Both the position numbers and the translations under genes were made by a program. The notes under the pieces were generated by a model, which was not told the DNA's origin, searched no databases, and was given only the letters and a program-made list of their open reading frames with translations. 64,000 nt of DNA from Jacaranda mimosifolia (Eukaryota > Streptophyta > Magnoliopsida > Lamiales > Bignoniaceae), in contig CM032121.1 of assembly GCA_018894105.1 (NCBI GenBank), positions 23,405,730 through 23,469,729 of the forward strand, given 5' to 3'. Shown in pieces: positions 11,896 through 22,390 of the stretch. Every line of letters begins with the position of its first letter. The first letter of the stretch is position 1.

Positions 11896-12270
11896 CTAAC
11901 TGATTGTGAATTTTTCAAATAATTTTCCTAATCTCTTGACCTCATGAATATAGGCGTTCATAATTAGATCTCTTTCTTCAAAATTAGCTTCAAACTGCTC
12001 AGCAACTAGTTGAGAATCTATAACGACAGCCAGATTCCTGAACCCTCTGTCCAAAGCTATCCTCATTCCAGCAATGAGAGCTTCGTACTCCACCTCGTTA
12101 TTAGGGACTGTGTAATTTAGTTTGATAGCGAAATCGTACTCTTCAGACGAGGAGAACACAACAACACCCCTGCTCCTTTCCCTGAGTTTGTAGCTGACCC
12201 ATCGACATGTAAGGTCTAGGCAAGTGATTGAGGTTCTCGGGAGGTGGCAGGTCGATCCTTTTTGCCACAA
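11896..12270 (-). pseudogene. TatB second (archaeal-type) RNase H
   Basis: 124 codons on the minus strand. Motifs include 'NNEVEYEALIAGMRIALDRG' and 'VVIDSQLVAEQFEANFEERD', with the acidic residues of the RNase H fold in place. This extra RNase H, separate from the one fused to RT and lying just before integrase, is a mark of the Tat lineage of plant gypsy elements. A stop at 11896 cuts it off from integrase. The first residues of the domain are lost or frameshifted. Confidence 0.75.
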
Positions 12271-12289
12271 AATTCGCCAACACTTAGGC

Positions 12290-12655
12290 TTTTATTGTGA
12301 TATGAGGTTGAAATCTGAGGTCGAATTCTCCCAGCTCAATGGCCCATTTAGTCAACCTTCCTGAAGTGTCTGGTTTAGTGAGCACCTATCTCAAAGGTTG
12401 GTTCGTCAAAACAACAATAGTGTGAGATAGAAAATAAGGCCTTAATTTCCTTGATGTCGTGACTAGCGCCAAGGCGAACTTCTCAATATCTAAATAGTTG
12501 TGCTTAAGGACTTGTAACATTTTGCAGATGCAATAGACCAGTTTGTCCTTCCCCTCTCTGGTTGACACCAGCACAGAGCTAATGGCGATCATCGACATAG
12601 CTAAGTATAAATATAGAACTTCTCCAACAATTGGTTTCGATAGCACGAAAGGTTG
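12290..12655 (-). pseudogene. TatB RNase H fused to RT
   Basis: The minus strand reads 'LSKPIVGEVLYLYLAMS' followed by 'HNYLDIEKFALALV' and 'RKLRPYFLSHTIVVLTNQPLR', the characteristic RT-linked RNase H of plant Tat/Athila gypsy elements, which degrades the RNA template. The frame runs 12646-12386 and is then lost, although 'AKWAIELGEFDLRPH'-like sequence (about 12350-12300) shows the domain continued. Confidence 0.78.
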
Positions 12656-12659
12656 GGAA

Positions 12660-13740
12660 AGATATTATTTTAATTCGACCAACGCCTGATCACATTGATT
12701 AGTCCATTAAAACTTCTTAGCATTTCTTAGGACCCGAAAGCATGGTAAACTCTTATCTGCCAATCTTGCTACAAATCGACCCAAACTTATGATCCGCCCA
12801 GCTAGACTCTGTACGTCCTTGACTGTTCTCGGGGGCGCTATATCCTGGATGGTCTATATCTTTTGAGGATTGGCCTCAATACCTCGCTAGCTGACCATAT
12901 ACCCTAGAAACTTTCCTCCCCTGACGCCAAAAGTGCATTTACTTGGGTTAAGCTTTATTCTAAAAGTACAGAGAATGGAAAAAGTATAAGCGAGGTCGAT
13001 AAGATGGCCAACCTCCTTTTCTTTCTTGATGATCATGCTATCCACATATACCTCCATAGATTGGCCTATTTCATTTTTGAACATGAAATTAACTAATCTA
13101 TGGTATGTTACCCCGGCATGACCATAAAATAATATACGCCATCGGGCAGTACAAAAGAAGTTTTATCTCAATCCTCGGGGGCCATAAAAATTTGATAATA
13201 CCCTTGAAAGGCATCCATCATGCTTAAAAGTTCACACCCAGTAGTGGAATCAACTAATAAATCAATTCGAGGCAGAGGATATGAGTCTTTAAGGTATGCT
13301 TTATTAAGATCTACGAAATCATTACACATTCTCCATTTTTCTTCATTTTTAGAAACTAAAACTACATTACATAACCAACTAGGATATTGGATTTCAATAA
13401 TTAGCCGGCTTCAATAAGCTTGCTGACCTCTTCCTTGATGATCAGAGTCCTTTCAGCATTAAAAGTTCTAGTCTTCTGTCGAACGGACTAGTACGCATGA
13501 TCGACATTAAGTCGATGCACAATGATTTCTAGGTCTATGCCTTCCAAGTTAGCAACTTTCCATGCGAAGGTGTCCACATTCCTTCAGAGGAAATCAATGA
13601 GCAAACATTCCATTGGACCTCCCAGGTCTGCTCCTATTTGGGTCGTTTTCTTAGGGTTCCCAAGCTCCAATTCAATGGTTTTAAATTCCTCAACTAGTTT
13701 GACCCTAATATCTTTATTTTTCCTCTTCTTATTGTTCTGA
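12660..13740 (-). pseudogene. TatB reverse transcriptase
   Basis: RT domain in fragments on the minus strand. The N-terminal part (13740-13440) keeps 'FAWKVANLEGIDLEI' and 'VHRLNVDHAY'. The fingers and palm (13410-13090) keep 'WRMCNDFVDLNKAYLKDSYPLPRID' in pieces. 13084-12887 holds the palm with 'MEVYVDSMIIKKEKE' and 'IKLNPSKCTFGVRGGKFLGY'. The catalytic YVDD box reads YVDS, so one of the two metal-binding Asp residues is lost. The thumb side (12880-12660) keeps 'GIEANPQKI' and 'APPRTVKDVQSLAGRI'. Several frameshifts and stops are present. Confidence 0.8.
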
Positions 13741-13831
13741 CCCCCTCAAGTTTCATTACTGGGATGTCCCTCAAGGCCTTCAATTAAGGTCATTTCTTTT
13801 AATAGTTGGCTTCAGTTGAAATAGTATAACA

Positions 13832-14059
13832 TCACCATGCCTCTTTTATATTACATAGCATTTCGCTTGTCCCCACTGGTGTGGAAACTTTGACCTTCAT
13901 ATGGTAGGTCGACACAATTGCTTGAAAGTCATTCAAAGCTAGCCTACCAATTATGGCATTGTAAGCAAAGGGAAAATCTATTACCAAAAAGTTAATCATC
14001 AATGTACGCCTCCTAGGAATTTCGCCAAATGAGGTGGTCAAATTGTGGATCCTACTCAA
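13832..14059 (-). pseudogene. TatB protease, C-terminal half
   Basis: The minus strand reads 'FLVIDFPFAYNAIIGRLALN' and then 'IVSTYHMKVKVSTPVGTSE', the end of the aspartic protease region of Tat elements. The first half of the protease, with its active-site Asp, is absent here and is found inside the 5' LTR (15702-16319). The break is at about 14055. Confidence 0.75.
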
Positions 14060-15244
14060 ATAGCAAGACCTCCTTGTGAGGGGTGTTCAGAGGAGCATAA
14101 TTATGGAAGCGTTTGATAGAAGGCCTATAACCTTCATTCTGATGTCGGTCATCTTTCTCATTTCCTCTCTTCTTGTCGGGTTTTCCTCCCCTGAATTTCA
14201 TTCTATTCATCTCCTCTTGGGTCATATACCTTTCTGCTAGATCCAAGATCTCTTCCATTGTCCGAGGGCGCTCCCTAACTAATGAATTGGCACACCCCTT
14301 ATGCCTCAACCCTAAAAACAACACATCGATGAGGAATTTAATATGAGGGTTATCAATTTTTAGGACCTCCGCGCTGAATCTGGAAAAGAAATCCCTTAAA
14401 GTTTCTCCTTTATTTTTCTTGACAGTGTACAAGTGAGTATGAGGTAATTTAGCTTTCCTTCTGCTAGCAAATTGGTGTCAAAACTTATCACAAAGCTAGT
14501 CATAAGTAAATATGGAACCTGGCTCAAGTTTAACAAACCATTCTAAAGCGATACCCTGGAAGATGATAACTAACATATTTGCATGAATGTGGTTACTATG
14601 CCCATCCAGCTGCATCATGTGCTCAAATTGTAAGAGATGCTCATTTGGGTCAGTTAACCCATCATATATCATGGCAATTCGGTAGGGACTTTTGCATCAA
14701 GGGCTATCTTCTCGTCAAATCTCTTTCACAAAAGGTGACTCTCTTTCATGTCGGATTTAGGGAGCCGTTTCAGCCTGAGTCCTTTCCAAATTTCTTCTTG
14801 AGATTTCCTCCAACATCTTATCAAGTTGTTGGGCCTGATGTGATACCTTTTCCCATTCCTCTTTGTCTATCCTGGACATATCTCGATTGGAGTTAGCCTT
14901 TAGTGTTCACCTCGATCGCATTGCTGGGCTCAATTAGGTCAAACCCATTGATCTGCTGATTTTGCTACTTCTTCATAAGGGACATTTCGGGGTTTGTTAT
15001 GAGGGAAATGACCTAAGCTCAGTTCACGTCTATCGGAGAGAAGACGTATCTCATTTTTTAAACTGCCTTCAGTCGGGGGTTGTTCCTCTCCGTGGGTGGG
15101 ATAAAGAGTAATGCTCGCAGCCAGTGCGGATTGATTATTGTACCTCTGCAAAGCGGCAAACAATTGAGCCAAAAGCTGAGCTGAAATCTGGTCATTGATA
15201 ATATGCATAAGCCTAGGAAAGGTTAAAATGACCACTTGCTCCAT
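14052..15244 (-). pseudogene. TatB gag
   Basis: Capsid protein remnant. The first frame (15244-14939) starts with Met about 130 bp after the primer site and is rich in Gln and Ala. The central region (14935-14440) is full of stops. The last frame (14432-14052) holds 'YTVKKNKGETLRDFFSRFSA', the conserved capsid motif of Tat-type gag, then 'MEEILDLAERYM' and a basic stretch. The coding sequence stops at 'HKEVLLFE'. The following zinc-finger-like part is missing here and lies in the 5' LTR. Confidence 0.78.
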
Positions 15245-15372
15245 TTACGAACTAGGGCCGCCCACTTCCTTGGCAGACTACTAATGGGGAAGCGACGAAG
15301 GCGATTGGGGCGAGCGACGCTCATTTAGGAAATAGACTTCCTGGTTTGTGCCAATTTCGATTGTAAAGTTTT

Positions 15373-15394
15373 GTTCCCACCGACGGTGCCAAAA
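15373..15394 (-). other. TatB primer binding site
   Basis: The minus strand reads TTTTGGCACCGTCGGTGGGA immediately after the 5' LTR. It resembles the TTGGCGCCGTCTGTGGG-type primer sites common in plant Tat elements. I do not assign the primer tRNA. Confidence 0.7.
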
Positions 15395-16756
15395 TATTGA
15401 TGGTTAAGTGGACATATATTGTGTTTCGACCTGGGAGTGATGGTAACGAATTTAGTATGTGGGGCTTCTCGACCTGAAAGTGGTGGGGGGTCAGAACCTA
15501 CAACCAAGTAGTAAACGTCAGGCTAGCCGAGAGGATCCTCGGCTAAGACCCTCCAATGGTTAAGTCAGTTTCGAGACTGAATTATAACATGAAAAATAAG
15601 CAGAGTAACAACTAGGTTTAGAATAATAATCTTACCTTTTGGTTGAGAGAAGAGAGTATTTATAGTGTATGCTCTTTAGTGAAAAGACGAGAATTGGCTT
15701 ACCAAAACCCGACCAAGTGTGTTCTAACTGAGCCCAATTTAAGTTTCCCTTAGCTGCATTTTGTTAAGGGTTGAAAGAAAGATAATATTCACAGAACTGT
15801 TATTATCAACTAATACTTTAAGGGCCTCAAAGTTTGTGATTTACCTCCCACACCATGTCCTCCCAAATGCTTCAGGTCAGAATCTGAGAAGGAAATAGGC
15901 TCGAAACTAGTGGATAGTTGATAGATCGACCTATTGTTTACCCATCTATCGGATTCGAGCCGTCTCTATACTTGTTTCTACGCTGACCTTGAGTCTCCTC
16001 CTCCAACTATCATGTCGATTATTCCTTTCAAAGGGGGGAGATCATCTTCTATCTTCTGTTTTCCTTTATCTTTATGTTTTAGGCTCAACTACCGTTCTCT
16101 ACAAGAAGTCTGGTCGGTCTGAGCCATAGCCTGTAAAGTTTTCTAATCCACAAATTTCTTAAGGTGCCCCTGACTGCTAAGGCGCTCGATCTCATCCTGT
16201 AGGTTGAAACAATCTTTAGTATCATGACTCTTCTGACAGTGGAAATGATAATACTTCTTCAATTTTCTCATAGCTTCCACCTCAGTCAGTTTTTTGGGCC
16301 TTTTTAGGAGATTGTCAAGTAGCTCCCAGCAAAATTTCTGCTAGTAGAGGCAGTTATGGTCATTTCGACTAGAGCCGATGCTTTACAATTATTTATTGTG
16401 CCGACCACTAAGCTCCAGGAAGGAGAGACCGTGTTGTCATTAAATGTAGATGTGACAGCATTAATGGCAGAGGTGACACGCCATTATTACATTAAATACG
16501 GACGGACGAGTGGTTGAAGTACATTTAATAGGATGGTACATGCTACATCATTAGTCGCTAAACACCTGAGTCTGCTAATCGGGTCGTCTTATTCGACCTT
16601 GCTAGTCGAGCAGTCATCTCAACCTTTTTGGTTGAATTTGGGCCTAACTAAATAAGGCCCAATGATACCAACATATCCCGACCTCCAAGTCGAAATTAAA
16701 TTGGGCCTAATAAGTTTATTAGGCTTTCAAGGCATTAATGGGCTAATCCCATTTCA
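15395..16756 (-). mobile_element. TatB 5' LTR, carrying a displaced internal block
   Basis: 1362 bp, against 738 bp for the other LTR. Removing the foreign block 15702-16319 leaves 744 bp that align end to end with 6349-7086. On the left the LTR sequence stops after 'gagaattggctta', and on the right it resumes with 'tagctcccagcaaaattt'. Confidence 0.85.
15702..16319 (-). pseudogene. TatB gag-protease block displaced into the LTR
   Basis: Minus-strand coding sequence lying inside the 5' LTR in the same orientation as the element. It begins 'NLLKRPKKLTEVEAM', then 'KKYYHFHCQKSHDTKDCFNL', the zinc-binding nucleocapsid pattern of Tat gag, 'EIERLSSQGHLKKFV', a linker with 'LPPLKGIIDMIVGG', and the protease active-site region 'KVLVDNNSSVNIIFLSTLNK' in which DxGSS reads DNNSS. 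It ends 'LVGF'. The block starts where the internal gag frame breaks off and ends where the internal protease frame resumes (about 14055), so it is the missing piece. Confidence 0.75.
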
Positions 16757-17136
16757 ATTTGAATTTTTGATTGATTGATTGATTCATGTGATGGATTGAT
16801 CTAGATCTTCAAATACTTTATCCAATTTGTGGATTGGAGTGTTTTGATGTTGATGCTTGTGGCTCCTTTGCTTGATGAATTAAAAGCATGCTAATATCTG
16901 TTTTAAGTATTAATTCATTTGATTAATATGTTTTAATTCATAGTTGCTACTGTTGAATTTTGATTTGGCATTAGAAGATGTTATATGTTGATATAGCATG
17001 TTAAAATTGGCCTTAAAGAGTTTTAGTCATTTTTGGATCTAATTTGATTGGAGTTTATTGCAAATTTTTTAAGAATATGATTCTTACTTGAACGTGAAGT
17101 TTGAAGCATGATTGAGCACTTGAAATTCCATTTTTA
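16757..17136 (+). mobile_element. CopA leader, middle piece
   Basis: Non-coding copia leader that continues from 6348 across TatB. It matches 39655-40040 and 20445-20830 on the plus strand, with 'gattgattgattcatgtgatggattgatc', 'gatgaattaaaagcatgctaatat' and 'gttgatatagcatgtt' in the same order. It is interrupted at 17137 by the solo LTR CopC. Confidence 0.8.
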
Positions 17137-18721
17137 GGTTGGAATAGTGCCCACAAGCCAATTAGATTAGCCCTGTAAACTATTTCCTTGTAAGACAATA
17201 TTGATTGAATGATATTCTTTATATAGCTATCTTCATCTTATGCTCATTATTACTTCATTGGCATTTGGTTGAAGCCCTTCGATCACACTAGACTAAAAGA
17301 CTTGGTCATACATTGGGTGGTGATCAAGGAATAAGTCTGACACGATCGTGATCTTAAAATCTTCCAAGTCATAGGATCTTATGAGACAGGGCATCTAAGA
17401 TCTGGATAGACTTGCACTAACGATGTATAAATCTAAACGTTGGATGTTGCTCCATTCCATGAGCAATCCCATATGATATATAGATACATGTTAATGGCTG
17501 TTTGTTAGAGATCAAGGCACTGAATGCCCGGCCAGAGAATCCACTAGATAGCCGTAGTGGCAAGTCAGTATTGGCAAGTTCTCCAGCTTATACTAGTGAA
17601 TATAATTAGTCCTCTGACCTGAGGATCCATAGTAACCTTATGTTTAGGTCCTCATGTTTTGACTCCTCTTTGGTCATCTAGCAGGTTGTTCGAGTAAAGA
17701 TTGGGCATGAGCTACATAGACATGGAGGTTTGTGAGATCCAAGATGGAATCCAACTCCTCATCCTTGTGAAGGGCGAGTACATCTCCTATGTATTCTATA
17801 ATGATTGATTCTAAGAAATCTTTGCGCAAGGTAGTATGACAATTTGGAAAAGGAGTTTTCCAAAGATGAGGTTGTACAGAGGAATCGAACATTGGGATTA
17901 GAAACATTGTATCGAAGCTATTAGGGATCTGACAAATATCTTGTCCTAGGCCTCTTTTGGGAGATAGAAGATAAAAGGATCGTATTTGCATGGTAGGCGA
18001 GAGCTAAAATGGTTCTCCAAAAGCATTCATTTCGATCAATTAGTTTGATCCATAGGATTGAGGTTGGACATCGACCATGTAGACTGTGTACTTTTCAATT
18101 AATAGAGATTAATTGAATTAAGTTGATTATTATAAAGGAGTTTAAACTAAAATGAATATTTGATATTCAAAAGTCACAAAAAGTTGTGAGCCCATGCTTA
18201 ATGAATGGTAGAACTTAATGTGTCACACATAAAAGCCAATTGCATTTCCTAATTGATGGAGGAATTTTTCTAAGTGTTAGAAAAATGCTCCTAGTAGACC
18301 GATTTGAGGATTGGCGAAATTGAGGTGATTTTGGCGTGATCAATTTAATTGTTGAATTGATCAACTAATTTAAGGATTTAAATTAGACCAATAATTCAGG
18401 AGTTAGTTATTTGGTACCACATGACCATCAATTGGTTAAGTTAGCTTAAAGAGTTAAGTTAATATTGACTAGTTAAAGAGCTAAGTTAATTAACTTAAGA
18501 GTTAAGTCAAAGTTTAATTAATTAAATTAAAGTGTTTAATTTAATTAATGAGATGAATCTATTTTAGAGGGAAAATTCAAATAAAAGGTTCATTTGGAGT
18601 GGCATTTTAATTAATTTGAAATTAGATTCCAAATGAAATTGAAATGCACGCAAAATTCAAATTCACATTTAAATTGCAACTTGCCAACTTGCAAGGCAAG
18701 TTGGTGGTCACCCTTGAGGAA

Positions 18722-18747
18722 GGTATGATGCCAAGTGGCATCACACC
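18722..18747. promoter_or_regulatory. Palindrome upstream of TATA in CopC LTR
   Basis: Arms GGTATGATGCCA (18722-18733) and TGGCATCACACC (18736-18747) are complementary at 11 of 12 positions with a 2-base centre. It lies about 8 bp before a TATA-like run. Versions of this palindrome occur in several LTRs of the family (see findings). Confidence 0.55.
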
Positions 18748-18754
18748 ATCCTTA

Positions 18755-18772
18755 CTTTATATATAGATATAG
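18755..18772 (+). promoter_or_regulatory. TATA region of the CopC LTR promoter
   Basis: The run 'tttatatatagatatag' is conserved at the same place in the LTRs at 5679, 34233, 36217 and 39003. Initiation about 30 bp downstream would make U3 about 1.65 kb and R-U5 about 0.6 kb. Confidence 0.5.
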
Positions 18773-19385
18773 AGGGAGAGAGGGTCGGCCACTTATGCTT
18801 TGTGTGAAAACTTAGATTCTCTCACATTTTCTCTCCCAATCTTAAGTGTTGCTCATATGTTGAAGCTTGACTTCCTCTCTTCTTCTCATACCTCAAATTA
18901 AGCCTCCATCTATGCAAATCTCCTTGGTATTAGATCTCCTTTGTATTTTCCAGCTAATGCCAAGGATATTAGGATCTAGTATTGGTGTGTGGATCATTTT
19001 GTTAGAGGCAAGACAGTTGGATTGCCAGCCTTTGGAGATCCACTATCAGGGCAGTCCGCTTGGTGATTTTTTTTTGGCACTTCCCTATGGTTTCTTGAGC
19101 TAAATTTTTTACAATAGATTCATCAAGGAGTTGAAAAGATACTATAATTTTTTTGAAAGTTTTGGAGGAATTTGGATTGGGAAAAAATTCCATCCAATCC
19201 GCTGTGCCGCAGTGTGACAATTTTTGGATTGAAGAATTGTTCTTCATCATTTCCTTGTTTTTTAGCAAATCAAGGTAATTCTCATTCCTAATCTAAATCA
19301 ATAGCATTTTTAGATCCTTTTTATCATGTGTAGCCTAGTTTATTTCAATTTTAGTTATTGTATCCTAGTGCTACATGTGCCTTCA

Positions 19386-20018
19386 TTTTGAAAGGTGTTT
19401 AAAATTTGGAATTTCATCTATAATGTGTGTTTTGATGTTTAGGAAGTGTCCTAAAATTTTTGGTGCACAAAATATGAGAAAAAAATGGCTTAACTCGGTC
19501 CCAACCCCAAAAATAAGGGGGTGTTGCTGCACCGTGACAGTGCATAAGCAGGGCAGTGGGCGCACTTGCCACCCAGCTATGTACACAGCCCGAGCAATAG
19601 CGACTATTTTAGGTTGGAATAGGTTTTGAGCCTATTTTTATGTTTCTTAAGTGACCAAAAATGATTCAAATCATACTAGATAGGTGCATTGTTGTGCAAG
19701 TTCTTAAAATTATGTTTGACATTTTTTATTGCTTTTAGAAATTTGTTCAAGTTAATCTCTAATTTAGTGCAAAAATGACATGCATAAATGTTATGCTTAT
19801 TTTTGATTGATCAATTAATTTTTTATGAGATAAGCATTTAATTGTTGGAATTGAATGTCAATTCTAGATTTATTTATTGTTCATTTAATTGTTGAATGGA
19901 TGATGAATGAATAGGGACGATCATGAGCCTTTAGTATTGATTTTATTTATTTCAAGTTGTTGAAATATGTTGTATTAGAGTAGCGCTTGCATGCCTATTA
20001 ATTTCTATCTTGTAAATG
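19386..20018 (+). mobile_element. CopA leader, distal piece
   Basis: Leader sequence continuing from 17136, closely parallel to 20830-21460 of CopD. A GC-rich patch (19506-19597) lies inside it. It stops at 'cttgtaaatg' (about 20018), where it joins directly to the last 408 bp of a copia LTR. The intact leader at 21461 continues differently, so this is a deletion junction. Confidence 0.75.
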
Positions 20019-20426
20019 TGGACTATCTCATTACAGGAAAAACGTTTCGGTTGCTATTGCTCTTGGAAAAGCAAATTTTGGCAGCCGCTTGCAATAAGTT
20101 CTAGGGGGCTTTATTTTGTTCTGATTGGGGTAAAATTTTGGTTGTAGGATCCTCAAGGTGTTAAGGGAATACAATCAAATTACTTGCTCAAAACAAGGAG
20201 TTTAGCTTGGGGAAATCTGGTTGTGTTTCCACTGCGCCAGTAAGGGCACAACTTCAAGAGTTGATTGGTGTTCTTTTTTGTTCCTTGATTTTCGGTTTCA
20301 TCAAGGTATTTCTCTTTCTAAATCCAAATCATATGCATGTCTAGATCCTTGTGGATGTGTGTGGGCTAGTTTTGCTCAGTTTGGTTTTCTTAATTTTAAT
20401 AGATCCTAGCGCCACACATACCTTCA
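20019..20426 (+). mobile_element. CopD 5' LTR, truncated
   Basis: Only the last 408 bp of the LTR remain, starting 'tggactatctcatta' and ending 'catacCTTCA'. The same block is at 30898-31305 in the CopD 3' LTR and at 34455-34860 in CopF. About 1.8 kb of U3, including the promoter, is missing. Confidence 0.8.
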
Positions 20427-20441
20427 AGTGGTATCGGAGCC
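20427..20441 (+). other. CopD primer binding site
   Basis: AGTGGTATCGGAGCC differs from the initiator-Met primer site TGGTATCAGAGCC by one base within the core. It follows the LTR end CTTCA. Confidence 0.88.
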
Positions 20442-22390
20442 TTATTTATGCATGGATTTGGATTTTGCTTGAATGATTAGTTCATATGATGAACTAATTA
20501 TAAATCACCATATACTCAATCCATATGATGAGTTGGAATGTTTGGATGATCTTGTATGTGGCTCCTTGGTTGATGAATTAATAGCATGCTATTATGTGTT
20601 TTAAGTTTTAAATCATGTGATGAGTATGTTTCAACTTATTTATTTATCCTAATGTTAAATTTTGATTTGGCATTGGTGGATGTTATATGTTGATATTGCA
20701 TGTTGTTAATGAACTTATGTTGTTTTGGTCATTTTTGGATCCAATGTGATTCGAGATAATTGGAGATTTTTGAAGAATATGACTCTTGCTTAAACTTGTT
20801 TTTGGAGCATGATTGAGCACTTGGAATTTTAGTTTTGAAAAGTGTTTTAGATTTGAAATTTCATCCATAATGTGTGTTTCGATGTTTAGAAGTTGTTTTA
20901 AAATTTGTGTTGCACAAAAGTTGAGCCAAAAATGGCTTAACTCGGTCTTGACTCCAAAACATGGGAGCTGCCAGCCATGGTATCACACAAGCAAGGCAGT
21001 GATCAAGAGTTGATTCCTAAACGTGTGCAAGCCTCAACCACCAGTGCCCGGTTTGGTCCTAGACAAGTTTCAAGCCTTATTTTAGGTTCCTTTAGTGACC
21101 AAATCATTTTGAAACACACACACAATGGATGCACATATGTTGTGCAAGTTCTCTTAATTGTGTTGACACTTTCAATTGATTTTAAAACATGTTAAAGTTA
21201 ATTTCCAATTGAGGCAAAAATATAATGCATAAATGTTACACTTTGCTGGGCCAATTATTTGTTAATGTGATTAGCATTTAATTGATGGAAGTAATTGTTA
21301 ATTCTATATTTGTTTATTATTCATTTAATTGTTGAATAGATGATGAATGAATGGAGATGATCATGAGCCTTTAATATTGATTTTATTTGTTTCAAATTGT
21401 TGAAAAGGGTTGTATTAAATTGAGGCTCGTATGCCTCTTAATTTCTACCTTATAAATGTTATGAGTGTAGAATCACTAAAACTGAGGATTCCTTATGCAA
21501 ATGTTACTTTTGAAGACCTATGAATGTATAGGATATACTCATGTGATAGCTAGATTTAATCAGCCAACTTAAAATCAACTAAGTTGTGTACCTATGTCTC
21601 TAAGTACATCACTTGGTTAGGCTCATGGTCATCCCACCCTAGGAGCATGCTAGGCGCATTTACTTATTTATTCTTTTGATATCCTATTGATGTATGAGAT
21701 ACATGTTTAGAATGTAAAAAACCTAACTAAGAAAATAAAATGATAAGATCTTTACAAGCAAAAACTCTTTACTTAAAATGTCTAAGTGCTTTCAAATATT
21801 AAGTCAAAATGGATACAAATTAAAAGAGTTTTAATTAATCCATGCCTTCCACCAATAGTATGTGGCATGATGATGCTACCATTATTTGTGATGTCTCAAG
21901 GGTTGTGGGTCACACTTATAGTGGAAAGTTGCGACCATGTACTTAGCATGAGATATACCTTTGATTTGAGAATGCGATGTCATGGGCCCGTCTCGCATTG
22001 AAGTATGATTGTTAAGTGCGACTTAACACCTAGTAATATGTATGTCTCACGAGTCGTAGGTCCATATGAAAAGTGAGGCAAAATATATCAAGAGTTGTAT
22101 GAGATGTAATCAGCAAAAGTTGCTTACCTTTGGATTGTTTGTGGATGTCTCACTAGTCATGGGTTCACTTGCAAGTCCTTAGGATCTTGATTCTCACTAG
22201 AAAATGAGATTTCTCGAATTCTTCTAGGGAGTGAAGGATTTGGTAAAATAATAGGAGAAAAACATGATTGAAAGGCCATGAACATGTTTTCAATATTAAT
22301 ATCCAATCATATGCTTACATATTTTTTGCCTCTTGTGGATTTTTGAAATCTTCAAAAGAAAATCGCCAAAAATCCATTCCAAGGTATTTT
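20442..22390 (+). other. CopD untranslated leader
   Basis: About 1.95 kb without a supported coding frame. The first kilobase is shared with the leaders of CopA, CopI, CopL and CopE. A GC-rich patch lies at 20960-21050. Three copies of a motif near 'gatgtctcacnagtcgtgggtccac' stand at about 21889, 22041 and 22145. Long leaders before gag are usual in BARE-like copia elements. Confidence 0.7.

Larger units (their letters stand above)
6349..16756 (-). mobile_element. TatB: Ty3/gypsy Tat-type retrotransposon
   Basis: A structurally complete 10.4-kb element on the minus strand, flanked by the 5-bp duplication ATTTG (6344-6348 and 16757-16761) within the CopA leader. Order on the minus strand: 5' LTR (16756-15395), primer site, gag, protease, RT, RNase H, second (archaeal-type) RNase H, integrase, a long region with a gene on the opposite strand, polypurine tract, 3' LTR (7086-6349). 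A second RNase H and an antisense extra gene are known marks of the Tat lineage (Ogre, Retand and Grande relatives). All reading frames are broken. Over about 118 bases aligned by eye at the LTR ends I count about 21 differences, mostly transitions, so the insertion is old. Confidence 0.88.
17137..19385 (+). mobile_element. CopC: solo copia LTR
   Basis: 2249 bp, starting GGTTGGAATAGTGCCC (a mutated TG) and ending GTGCCTTCA. It has no primer site after it and no internal sequence. The flanks join to give an uninterrupted CopA leader: 'ccattttta' on the left and 'ttttgaaaggtg' on the right, as in 'ccatttttagaaggtg' at 40029. The target duplication is TTTTA (17132-17136) versus TTTTG (19386-19390), one mismatch. 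A solo LTR of this kind arises by recombination between the two LTRs of an inserted element. Confidence 0.85.
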
